The notes beneath the pieces were generated by a model. The model was not told the DNA's origin and did no database searches. It saw nothing but the letters and a program-made list of their open reading frames with translations. From Methylobacter luteus IMV-B-3098 (GTDB lineage Bacteria > Pseudomonadota > Gammaproteobacteria > Methylococcales > Methylomonadaceae), in assembly GCF_000427625.1 (NCBI RefSeq), contig NZ_ATYJ01000014.1, positions 62,001 to 126,000 of the forward strand: DNA of 64,000 nucleotides, in the 5' to 3' direction. This document shows positions 1 to 8,361 of the stretch, one piece after another. The stretch's first letter is position 1. Every line of letters begins with the position of its first letter. A program made the position numbers and the translations under genes.

Positions 1-1258
1 TTTCGGCGGCAGTGAAAATACCTGTCTGCAGTGAGCCTCCCAAAAAACTGTCGGTTAATGCACCTTCTCCATCAATCAGAAGCTGGCCGGCGCTCACCGA
101 TATCTCGCCGGCATGACCGGAGCCAAATGTACTGGAAATGATCCGCCCGCCTCGGATGACTGATAAGCGGTTCGCTATGTCTACCGTTATGTTCCCGGCA
201 TTACCGGTTCTTTCATTTACTGTTTTACCTTCGCCTGCAATAGTGGAGATGGCTGTATCGGTTTGCCCATTGGCTGTGCGACCATCTATTGTGAGATCAC
301 TAGCGGAAATACGAACATTGCCAGCCACTCCACGGCCATGAGTACTAGCGCCAATTACTCCGCCATTTTTCATGTTTATATCGCCCTGCACAGTCACAGT
401 AAGATCGTTGCCCTTACCACTCCAAGCTCTCCCGGCAGCTGTGAAAACACCTGTCTGTACCGGAACCCCAGAACTATCCCTGAATAAGAGAGCATCTTGA
501 CCGTCGATCAAAAGCTGACCGGCATTTACTGTAACACTGCCAGCGTCTCCCGTACTAAAGGAGCTGGCGCCAATCTGTCCACCTCCGACAAGTGACAGGC
601 GGTCTGCTATGTCTACCGTTATGTTTCCTGAATTACCGGTTCTTTCTCCAAGCGTATCACCTGAACCTGCGGTACTGGCGATGCGGGTTGGGAGATAAGA
701 TTTTTTTCCATTCAGAATCGTTTGTCCATCAACTGACAGATTCTTGGCCTTTACATGAAGATTGCCGGCAGCACCGTTTCCGTGTGTGCTAGCAAGAATT
801 TCACTACCGTCTCTTATATTTATATCGCCTTGACTAGTCACAACGATATCGCCGGCAGCTTGGAGTCCATTTGTACTGACGCTAATTTTGCCGCCGCTTT
901 GCATTCTGATATCGTTTTGAACAGCCACAGTAATATTGCCACCCTTGCCACTCGAGGCTCTTTCGGCGGCAGTGAAAATCCCTGTCTGCAATGAGCCTCC
1001 CAAAAAACTGTCAGTTAATGCACCTTCTCCATCAATCAGAAGCTGGCCGGCGCTCACCGATATCTCGCCGGCATGACCGGAGCCAAATGTACTGGAAATG
1101 ATCCGCCCGCCTCGGATGACTGATAAGCGGTTCGCTATGTCTACCGTTATGTTCCCGGCATTACCGGTTCTTTCATTAACTGTTTTACCTTCGCCTGCAA
1201 TAGTGGAGATGGCTGTATCGGTTTGCCCATTGGCTGTGCGACCATCTATTGTGAGATC
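1..1258 (-). repeat. 960-bp tandem repeat inside the TpsA gene
   Basis: Bases 1-298 and 961-1258 differ at only a handful of positions, so the repeat period is 960 bp (320 codons, in frame). Each 960-bp unit is made of two diverged ~480-bp subunits; for example the SAGQLLIDG coding motif recurs at about 1030, 1470, 510 and 70. Beyond about base 300 of the unit the two copies diverge sharply. That pattern suggests recent local gene conversion or duplication rather than one ancient duplication of the whole unit. Confidence 0.85.
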
Positions 1259-2686
1259 ACTTGCGGAAACGCGAATATTGCCAGCAGCCCGGCTTCCGTG
1301 CGTGCTTACACTAATTACGCCACCGCTCTTCATATTCATATCATCCCCAACAGTCACAGCAATATTACCGCCCTTGCCGCTCCAGTTTTTTGCGGCAGCA
1401 GCAAAAATACCGGTCTGTACTGAGCTTCCCAAGTTATCCCTCAGTAAGAGGGCGTCTTGACCGTCAATCAAAAGCTGACCGGCATTTACCGTGATACGGC
1501 CAGCGTCTCCAGTACTAAAGGAGCTGGCATTAATCTGGCCTCCACCAATAAGCGATAGGTGGTCTGCTATGTCTACCGTTATGTTCCCGGCATTACCGAT
1601 TTTTTTATCAGCTGTCTCACCTGAACCAGCGGTACTAGAGATGCGTGTCGGAACATAAGTTTTTTGTCCATTAAGATTTGTTGTTTGTCCATCAATGGAC
1701 AGATTTTTAGCATTAATAATGATATTGCCAGCGGAACCACTACCGAAAGTGCTGGCACTAATTATGCCGCCGCTTTTCATATCCATATCGCCTGTCAGGC
1801 GAACATCAATTTTAGATCCATCTTTCTTGCCATTGGTATCAGCTAATATTTTGGCACCTTGATCCATTTTTAAATCACTGCCACGAATGATGATTTTGCC
1901 GCCCCCTTCCCCACTGGCGTCTATGGTACTTTCTGTTAAAGCCAGTGTGCCATGCGCTGCTTCTAAAGATTGATTAAGCGGTATATTCGCACTTCCTTGA
2001 CCGGTTGCCTCCAGCCGCACTTCGCCTGATGGCGCTGATAGTGTCGCTCTATGGTCAACATTGATATTTCTACCTATCATATCCAGCTTCTGCCCTGTTT
2101 TGACTGCCAATTGGGAGCCGTCAACTTTCAGCAAGCCGTTAGTGGCGGAGGAAGTACTGAGAAACCCGAACGAGGCCGGTGCAGCGGCGGTCAGGGTACT
2201 GCCTGTAGGCTGGCTGGCGCTGAATTTGGCTCCATCCTGGAACCGTACCTCGTCTGCCGTGCTGGCATGGAAAGCGCCCGGCACATCGATCCTGGCATTT
2301 TGGCCAAACATCACGCCGGAGGGGTTGACCAGGTACAGGTTGGCATGACCTCCCGGCGTCGAGCGCAATGTGCCATCGATAGCAGAGGGCGAACCGCCGG
2401 TCACGCGCGAGATGACATTATCCAATGCGTGAGGGACATTTTCAGTGAAGGTCACCGTTTGCCCATTATTGACGTTGAACTGATTAAAACTGTGAAAGAG
2501 GTTTTTGCCGACAGTCTTACCCAGATTCTGCGGAATGGTAACACTGGCTCCACTCAAGGTTTGTGCAGGACCGACAGTGCCATCAGTGGCAATGCCTCCT
2601 ACTGCAAAAGCGATGCGTAAAGGAAACAAAATGCCTGGCAACAAAAAGCTTAGCCACAGCACCTTATAATTGAGCTTGTCAAGCAT
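1..2686 (-). CDS. TpsA-type filamentous haemagglutinin-like exoprotein (partial, 3' end outside window)
   Basis: Large surface or secreted adhesin of a two-partner secretion system; the C-terminus lies beyond the left edge, leaving about 895 codons. The ATG at 2686 follows a strong AAGGAGG. The first ~28 residues form a signal peptide ending near FPLRIAFA. Residues ~30-150 are the TPS domain, with a FHSFNQFNV segment near 64 and the NPSGVMFG hallmark near 121, which the cognate TpsB recognises. The rest is a beta-helix-like repeat region full of GNITV, SAGQLLIDG and GGxIxxST strings in ~160-aa units. It is the third gene of an operon with the TpsB and CHAT genes at 2834-6884. Family and secretion route are secure; the target and function of the exoprotein are unknown. 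Confidence 0.9.
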   Translation of the reverse strand, partial: MLDKLNYKVLWLSFLLPGILFPLRIAFAVGGIATDGTVGPAQTLSGASVTIPQNLGKTVGKNLFHSFNQFNVNNGQTVTFTENVPHALDNVISRVTGGSPSAIDGTLRSTPGGHANLYLVNPSGVMFGQNARIDVPGAFHASTADEVRFQDGAKFSASQPTGSTLTAAAPASFGFLSTSSATNGLLKVDGSQLAVKTGQKLDMIGRNINVDHRATLSAPSGEVRLEATGQGSANIPLNQSLEAAHGTLALTESTIDASGEGGGKIIIRGSDLKMDQGAKILADTNGKKDGSKIDVRLTGDMDMKSGGIISASTFGSGSAGNIIINAKNLSIDGQTTNLNGQKTYVPTRISSTAGSGETADKKIGNAGNITVDIADHLSLIGGGQINASSFSTGDAGRITVNAGQLLIDGQDALLLRDNLGSSVQTGIFAAAAKNWSGKGGNIAVTVGDDMNMKSGGVISVSTHGSRAAGNIRVSASDLTIDGRTANGQTDTAISTIAGEGKTVNERTGNAGNITVDIANRLSVIRGGRIISSTFGSGHAGEISVSAGQLLIDGEGALTDSFLGGSLQTGIFTAAERASSGKGGNITVAVQNDIRMQSGGKISVSTNGLQAAGDIVVTSQGDINIRDGSEILASTHGNGAAGNLHVKAKNLSVDGQTILNGKKSYLPTRIASTAGSGDTLGERTGNSGNITVDIADRLSLVGGGQIGASSFSTGDAGSVTVNAGQLLIDGQDALLFRDSSGVPVQTGVFTAAGRAWSGKGNDLTVTVQGDINMKNGGVIGASTHGRGVAGNVRISASDLTIDGRTANGQTDTAISTIAGEGKTVNERTGNAGNITVDIANRLSVIRGGRIISSTFGSGHAGEISVSAGQLLIDGEGALTDSFLGGSLQTGIFTAAE

Positions 2687-2833
2687 ATCTAATTTCCTCC
2701 TTTTAACGCAATACTGCGGAACAAGAAGATAAAGCAATACTTGAATCCTGCTTTTTTAGCCATTCCCTCCTAAGAGATAAAACAAACAGATAAAGTTCTT
2801 TCCAGAGCCCATGGGATAAAGGTTAAAAAACAC

Positions 2834-5119
2834 TCATAACCAGTTCCCTACCAGAATGAATGATGCCCAGAAATACGGATGTTCATATTGCTTATCTTTC
2901 ATCAGAGCCAATTGTGCATGCTGGAGAGCCTGGGCCTTGCTGGTTTCTGGCTGCAGCATGGCTTTATAAAACTCGGGCATGAGCTTTGCAGCAGCAGCAT
3001 CATCGACCGGCCAGAGACTGCCGAGCGCACTGCGGACGTTAGCTTTGAGGGCGATGCCGCTCAATCCCAATGGAGCACGGTCATCACCTTCGGCAGTCTG
3101 GCAAGCACTCAGGGTGAGCAGTTCCATCGGCTGTTGTTTGAACTTGTCGGATTTCAGCAGTCGATCCAGCTCATCAATGTTAATGATGTTGTCATAAGCC
3201 ATGATGAAACTGGTTTCTGCAGTGCCGCCGAATAGACCGTGAGAGGCGATATGAACCACAGAATAAGGCTCTTGTACCACCTGCTGTTTGAAGCCCTTCA
3301 CAGTGAAATCTGAATTCATTAGCAAAGTATGAGGCAACCATTTACTCATGACTTCGACTTCCTTCGCCACGCCGGGCAGACTGAGCTGTTTTTTTACATT
3401 CAACATAAATTGTGGATCCTTCTCCAACTTTTCTATATAGGCCGAACGAACTTTTCGTATTTGCGCCTCATTGTTTGCTTGGCCTATCGGCAACGCCCGG
3501 GTACGGGGCTCCCTTTCATTGTGATAGCCTCGCTCATCACTACGAACTACACCTTCCATTATCACTGGAGGCAAGTGATCGATTACCGGCCCTGGTTCAC
3601 TCATGGCAGCCAGTAAAGTTTTTGGACCGCGCTTGGCCAGAGGTGAAGGATTGAACAAAGTGAGGCCGGACGAACTAGCGATGGCATATCGCTCTATGAG
3701 GTACTGTTTGCCATCATATAGCGCGGCCATTGGAATTAGGCGCAACACGCCATCCGGTACAATCACCAAGGTTTGTACATTATTACGGCTCAATTCGGAT
3801 TCGATTGGAGCAATTAGCCATTCATACAATTTTTCAGCATGGACTGTTACGTCGTCAGTAGCTTTCCGCAGGCTATCAGCAAGCCTGCGGGATCTTACCT
3901 GTAAGGTATCGGCATCGACCGGCTGAATATATTGCCGGATTTCACTGCCAATACTGACAAGCAGTTCCAATCTATCGGGAAGAATAATTGGATAGATGAC
4001 AGCGGTATTTGCCGCCACGTTGTCTAACAAGGATGTTCTTGCGCTCTGTACATTACAGCGCCCGCCTAAAAAATCTTCCAACTCCGACTGCTTGATTAGC
4101 TCAACAGTCTTGCGGACACGGCGCAATAACTGTGTCTTTCTCTCTTCACTAGCTTGGCTAGCTTCTGACAGCAACAAATCAGCCAGTCCCAAATAAATAG
4201 GCGCCAGAGTCTCACGGAAACTGGAGCGACCATGATGGTATTCGACTGGGATATCCTGGCGAATGGCCTCGATGTGATCGACTGCCCTTTGGTAAGCCAT
4301 CAGCGCCTCGGTTCTCTGTTGTCGTCGATGATATAATCGGCCTTGGCGCCATTCCAATTCCAGCAATAAATCATGGGCTTCGACACCTTCCGTAGCTTGA
4401 ATCGCTTGGCTGTAGAGGCTTAGAGCATCTTCGGAGCGCTCTTGGTCTTCATATAGACGAGCAAGCCCACCTAGAGCTTCGGCCAGTAGGCGTGGCTGAT
4501 GGCCAGCATCCTCTCTCACCTGTTCGAGGCTATTGTAGGCTAGCGGTAATCCGGCTTCGCGTAATTCTCTGGCTTGTCCGGCAAGGTTGATCAATAGTGC
4601 AGCCCGGTCTTCAGGAGTAGGAATTGCAGCGATGTTATCATAGATACTGTTGAGCTCCTTGAGCCTTTGCTCAGCAGGCATTAATCTCGCCTGCCCCAGG
4701 CGAATACCCAGCTTTAGTTTTTTATCGTCGCTGGAGAGATTAAAAGCTTCCGTATACAGGCTGCTGGCTTCCTCGGTTGCATCCATCCCAGCCCGAAGTT
4801 CGGCTAAAGTAGCCATCCAACGGGCACGCTCCCATGATTCCCCTGCATTGCTGTCGATAGCCTTACGTAGCAGTTCCTCTGCTCGCTGGAAATGACGCAT
4901 CCGGTACAATACCAGTCCGAGCGTACCGTCTGCGGTAGCCTGCTGAGTCGGCGTTACTGCCATCTGCCGAGCGGCAAGTAAAGCGTCCTGAGCAAGATAA
5001 TATTGCCCTTGCCGCAAGTAATCCTGACCCTGATTGATCAGTCCGGTGTAATTATTTGCAGCACCGAGGGCGAAATCGGCAAAAAGGATGAGCCAGAAAA
5101 ATAAGTGGTGCCAGCGCAT
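2834..5119 (-). CDS. Secreted TPR-CHAT domain protein (caspase-like)
   Basis: 761 aa. A signal peptide ends near residue 20 (DFALGA). Residues ~25-330 are TPR-type helical repeats rich in YLAQDALLAARQ-like and YEDQERSEDALSLY-like units. The C-terminal ~370 residues are a CHAT domain of the caspase/gingipain clan. The expected catalytic pair is present: His627 in VVHIASHGLFGG and Cys673 in LLTLSACQTAEGD. The gene lies 55 nt after tpsB and 147 nt before tpsA, so the three are probably co-transcribed. CHAT proteins coded next to TpsB/haemagglutinin pairs recur in cyanobacteria and proteobacteria. A role in processing or displaying the exoprotein is inference. Confidence 0.85.
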   Translation of the reverse strand: MRWHHLFFWLILFADFALGAANNYTGLINQGQDYLRQGQYYLAQDALLAARQMAVTPTQQATADGTLGLVLYRMRHFQRAEELLRKAIDSNAGESWERARWMATLAELRAGMDATEEASSLYTEAFNLSSDDKKLKLGIRLGQARLMPAEQRLKELNSIYDNIAAIPTPEDRAALLINLAGQARELREAGLPLAYNSLEQVREDAGHQPRLLAEALGGLARLYEDQERSEDALSLYSQAIQATEGVEAHDLLLELEWRQGRLYHRRQQRTEALMAYQRAVDHIEAIRQDIPVEYHHGRSSFRETLAPIYLGLADLLLSEASQASEERKTQLLRRVRKTVELIKQSELEDFLGGRCNVQSARTSLLDNVAANTAVIYPIILPDRLELLVSIGSEIRQYIQPVDADTLQVRSRRLADSLRKATDDVTVHAEKLYEWLIAPIESELSRNNVQTLVIVPDGVLRLIPMAALYDGKQYLIERYAIASSSGLTLFNPSPLAKRGPKTLLAAMSEPGPVIDHLPPVIMEGVVRSDERGYHNEREPRTRALPIGQANNEAQIRKVRSAYIEKLEKDPQFMLNVKKQLSLPGVAKEVEVMSKWLPHTLLMNSDFTVKGFKQQVVQEPYSVVHIASHGLFGGTAETSFIMAYDNIINIDELDRLLKSDKFKQQPMELLTLSACQTAEGDDRAPLGLSGIALKANVRSALGSLWPVDDAAAAKLMPEFYKAMLQPETSKAQALQHAQLALMKDKQYEHPYFWASFILVGNWL

Positions 5120-5174
5120 GGTTTTCCTCCTGAATTAATTCCAACACTATTTAGGAGCAGTGTCACTCAGCCTG

Positions 5175-6884
5175 TCATAACACGTCCCACTTGACCTGAA
5201 AGTAAATACCATCATCTTGCAAATCACCAGATTGTTGACCTAGCGGCTTTTTCAGAGCATACCCATAGTAGAATTCGGCAAAAAAGTTTTCGAGCTGCCA
5301 ATTGAAACCAGCGCCGACTGATATGAGTGCGTCCGAATGTTGCCCTCGATTCCAGGCCTCCCCATAGTCGATAAAGGGAACCAGCGTTATGCTGTTCTGT
5401 TTTTCAAAAGTCGTGAAGGTGAGCGCGGGATAGCGCAGTTCCAGCGAGAGATTATAGCCCTCATCGCGCACCAGATAATTGGTCCGGTAACCACGAACGG
5501 TGGAAACGCCTCCGATGGCTATCTGCTCTAGTGGAAGCAATTTACTGTCCGAAACCTGGGCATTGCCGCGCAAAATCAGTTGGGTTCCCTTATCGTCTAC
5601 CAGATAGGCATATTGCAATTGGCCAAGCCAAGCGAAAAATTCGCTACTGGGAATATTGTCCTGCGCCGGAGTCGCTCCCAGTGCGTCCATACCTACGCTA
5701 AACGTGGACCGGAATGCGAAAGCATTGCGTTCCCAGCGTTGAATAAAGTCCTGGAAAATCCGCCAAACCGTTGCCTGGTTTGTATTTGACGGCACGCCTT
5801 CGACAAAGGAAAAGGACCTGCCCAGAAGGCTGGTTTCATTCTCGCGCGTCGTAAGCAGCACGCCTAAATTCAAGCGCCGGTTGAATGTGTTGATAATAGG
5901 ATGGCTGATGCCTCCCTCAAGAATATGGACTTTACTTTTGATATCCAAACTCTGAAAAGGCGCCTCAACTACAACAGTGTCTCCCTCGTCGAAGCGGAAA
6001 AATGCCAATGTGCCGTAATCAGTCAAAGGTAAATTAAAACCGCCGGAATAACGATCCGATCCTGAACTTTTTATAAAGGTAAAATCCAGCGTATCGCCAA
6101 GACCGGTAAGATTGTTGAGATAGCCAGTGAGCCCAAAAGCCTCGGCACCGATGGAGGGTGGCCGGAAATTGTCTCCGAACAGGCTCAAATGGTATGGCCG
6201 GGCACGAACAACATCCACATCGAGAATGCCGTGGCCGGGTGTGGTTCCAGGCAAAATGCGTCCGTTCATTTTGCTAATGAGAGGATCCGACAGTAAGAGC
6301 TGAAAACGATCTTCCAATTCTTTCATGTTTAACGGCTGTTCTGAATCGCCTTGTAAGCGGTTTTGAATATAACCTTCTCGCAGACGACCCTGCCCTTTCA
6401 CCCGAACTTCATCTAATCGGCCTTCGATTATCTTAAAGTGCATCTCTCCTTTCTTCAACGCATCTTTCGGAATAATGGCGCCAGAATTGATGTATCCTCG
6501 ATCGATATAAAGCTGAGTGATTTTTTGCCGCAGTTCCTCCAGCTCACTGATAGATACTTCTCGTCCATCAAAGGGGTTAACTAAGTGGCGTATGTCTTCA
6601 TCTGGAATTGCCGTATTACCATCAACAACAATATGTTTTATGAAAATCTTGCGATTATCTTTTTCAATGATAGGTTTTTCAAGGACAGGTGGGAGAACAA
6701 ATTCTTCTGGAGACTGCTTGGGTTTATACTCAGGTAATGAGGGCCTATATTCGCTGGGACGATCCATAGATTCAGCACCACCAATCGCCCACACCGCTGC
6801 CATCTGAAGAGATGCTGTTAACAATATAGCAAATCGTATGCACAAAGAGTTTAAGCAGTTTGCTGTTTTTAAAGCGATTTTCAT
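5175..6884 (-). CDS. TpsB / ShlB-FhaC family outer-membrane transporter
   Basis: 569 aa. The N-terminal signal sequence is followed by a Pro-rich linker. A ShlB-type POTRA region (about residues 80-220) includes IVVDGNTAIPDEDI and YIDRGYINSGAIIP. The C-terminal half is a 16-stranded barrel with the family hallmark near residue 460: VRGYRTNYLVRDEGYNLSLE, the VRGY of the conserved loop. It should thread the adjacent TpsA through the outer membrane after Sec export. It is the first gene of the minus-strand operon TpsB, CHAT, TpsA. Length and motifs match complete, working members of the family. Confidence 0.9.
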   Translation of the reverse strand: MKIALKTANCLNSLCIRFAILLTASLQMAAVWAIGGAESMDRPSEYRPSLPEYKPKQSPEEFVLPPVLEKPIIEKDNRKIFIKHIVVDGNTAIPDEDIRHLVNPFDGREVSISELEELRQKITQLYIDRGYINSGAIIPKDALKKGEMHFKIIEGRLDEVRVKGQGRLREGYIQNRLQGDSEQPLNMKELEDRFQLLLSDPLISKMNGRILPGTTPGHGILDVDVVRARPYHLSLFGDNFRPPSIGAEAFGLTGYLNNLTGLGDTLDFTFIKSSGSDRYSGGFNLPLTDYGTLAFFRFDEGDTVVVEAPFQSLDIKSKVHILEGGISHPIINTFNRRLNLGVLLTTRENETSLLGRSFSFVEGVPSNTNQATVWRIFQDFIQRWERNAFAFRSTFSVGMDALGATPAQDNIPSSEFFAWLGQLQYAYLVDDKGTQLILRGNAQVSDSKLLPLEQIAIGGVSTVRGYRTNYLVRDEGYNLSLELRYPALTFTTFEKQNSITLVPFIDYGEAWNRGQHSDALISVGAGFNWQLENFFAEFYYGYALKKPLGQQSGDLQDDGIYFQVKWDVL

Positions 6885-7265
6885 TTCAACTTGAATCCAT
6901 TATGCGGTGGATAATCTTCAAAAATTGTTATAGCCTACCGATTTTTGTAAATTACTGTGTAGTAAAGCTCCAGGTTGTTGTCGGGTCAGTTTTTGGTCCA
7001 TTTGGTATCATCTATAGCATAGGTATTGGATTGAAGATTTATCTCAAGATAGAACTTCGACAGTTGCTTAAGCCCAGATAATTCTTTTATGTCACACTAA
7101 CGCTAAATATAATTCGCAAACTATAGACTTTCATAAAGTCGGTTCTGTTGCGTTAATTTTCGATAGGCGCAGGTCGGTTCTGGGCTCTGTCGCAAAATTT
7201 GCCAAACTGATCGACAATTTGTTGTTTTTAGGAATTGAAGGAGGCGATGATCCGTTTTAAAGACG
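6885..7265. other. Non-coding region upstream of tpsB
   Basis: No credible gene on either strand. This AT-rich stretch must contain the promoter of the two-partner secretion operon, though no convincing -35/-10 pair could be chosen. At 7141-7200 there are two sequences, GGTTCTGTTGCG and GGCTCTGTCGCAAAAT, that resemble IS6-family tips, but no transposase accompanies them. Confidence 0.4.
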
Positions 7266-7552
7266 TGTCACTTTTCAAAGTCAGTGTCAGCAGATTGTCA
7301 AAGCCGATGTCAGCAGAGAGTCAAGAGCGTGGAATGGGCCGCGCAACCTATTCATACTGCTGGTTACGGGTATATATTCTGCTGAGTAGAGCCTGATCAC
7401 ACGACTGGGCTAATCTATTTTTGCGACGTGCTGACGTCGACTTTGACAATTTGCAACGCGCTGACATCGACTATGACATTTTAGTTTGCGCCCATCAAGA
7501 TGTTACGCGGGTTCTGATTGACTACTGCTGACAACGACTTTGAAAAATGACA
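7266..7552. mobile_element. 287-bp mini-transposon (non-autonomous) with TnsB-like end repeats
   Basis: It begins TGTCACTTTTCAAAGTC and ends, inverted, GACTTTGAAAAATGACA. Inside each end there are further copies of a ~20-bp unit, consensus TGTCAAAGTCGATGTCAGCA: at about 7297 (direct) and 7428 and 7457 (inverted). Terminal TGTCA plus sub-terminal repeats is the end architecture of Tn7/Tn5053-like (DDE plus AAA) transposons. No gene is carried. The right ~100 bp, read in reverse, match the left ~100 bp of the 48596-48792 element closely, so both belong to one family. Confidence 0.7.
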
Positions 7553-8185
7553 TCACCTTCTGCTATTTGGTGAAGAAAGAGATGGAGTAGCTGTATAACT
7601 ATTCTTTGGGAGTAGCTATAATTTTAATGCAGAACAGGCGTATCTATTCTTTAACTGGAGTTATGACTTAGTAAAGTTAACTTGACAAAGTTATTTATGG
7701 AAAATAGAATAGTTTTCTTGTTTAATTAGCTAAACTTAATGTTTAGTTATCTAAACTAGCTAATAGTTGATTGACTCTCTAAGTTAAGAGACTATTGGCA
7801 ATAAAAAACCCTGTGCAGAATCCTCCATATTCACACAGGGTAAAGTAAGTCTAATTAGACTGTAGATTAATTAGATTTTTGCTTTTTTAGCGAAGGTAGT
7901 AGCTAGCATCCAAATTAGGCCGGAATCCATATTTAGATGAAAAGCAATACTTTCGCCATTAAGCAGATGAAGAACAAAGTCTAGTTCCATGTATCTTACT
8001 CGCTGTGAAATAGCGTTGTTAAATTTGGTTGAAAATTTCAAATTATTTTATAGCAACATAATACACCCCCCACTTTTTTTAATTGAATTTTCTAGTGTAG
8101 CATATATTAAAAACGCTGACAATCAGTATCAGCTTATGCCTCATCTAGATGCCACCCAACAAAGATCCTAGAGTAGGCCTAACCA
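7553..8185. other. Non-coding AT-rich gap
   Basis: No credible gene. Around 7735-7765 there is a TAGTTATCTAAAC / TTTAGCTAATTAAA-like set of short AT-rich repeats of no clear meaning. The only well-defined element is the hairpin at 7801-7841. Confidence 0.35.
7801..7841 (-). terminator. Rho-independent terminator-like hairpin (minus strand)
   Basis: ACCCTGTG at 7808-7815 pairs perfectly with CACAGGGT at 7834-7841. Read on the minus strand the stem is followed directly by a T-run (TTTTTTAT, 7808-7801). It would stop leftward transcription coming out of the 8-18 kb defence block. A remnant IS tip is the alternative. Confidence 0.55.
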
Positions 8186-8254
8186 GGAAGAATTAAAGTT
8201 GAGTAGTACAATCAGCTTCTGATATTCCGTGCAATCGTCATTCTGAAAATGACA
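8186..8254 (-). mobile_element. Orphan Tn402/Tn5053-family terminal inverted repeat
   Basis: Read on the minus strand from 8254 the sequence starts TGTCATTTTCAGAATGACG and continues with ATTGCAC, then a second ~19-bp repeat TCAGAAGCTGATTGTACT. The order TGTCRTTTTCAGAAGACG / CTGCAC / TCAGAAG..GACTGCAC is that of the terminal repeat of tni transposons and class 1 integrons, known from established sequences. The element would extend leftward from 8254. No tni gene or partner end was seen, so this is a remnant. Confidence 0.65.
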
Positions 8255-8267
8255 AGTCTGTTCGGGG

Positions 8268-8289
8268 TACGACAACGATTCCTTCATTT
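8268..8289 (-). repeat. 22-bp sequence shared with 52365-52386
   Basis: The minus strand here and the plus strand at 52365-52386 share 22 identical bases beginning AAATGAAGGAATCG, with a looser match just upstream (TGGCCTAG versus TGGTCCGA). In both places the sequence abuts a transposon end: the tni repeat here, the 44-bp mini-element there. It may be a shared insertion target or a fragment of one lost element. Confidence 0.5.
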
Positions 8290-8361
8290 CTAGGCCATAA
8301 GGTTGCCAGCCTATGCTATTCATGGACTTTAAACCCCGTTTAAGCATAAGTGGATCGTGTG

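Noticed and set aside
7141-7200. IS6-family insertion sequence ends
   Set aside because: Only short look-alike tips (GGTTCTGTTGCG, GGCTCTGTCGCAAAAT), both in the same direction, with no transposase.
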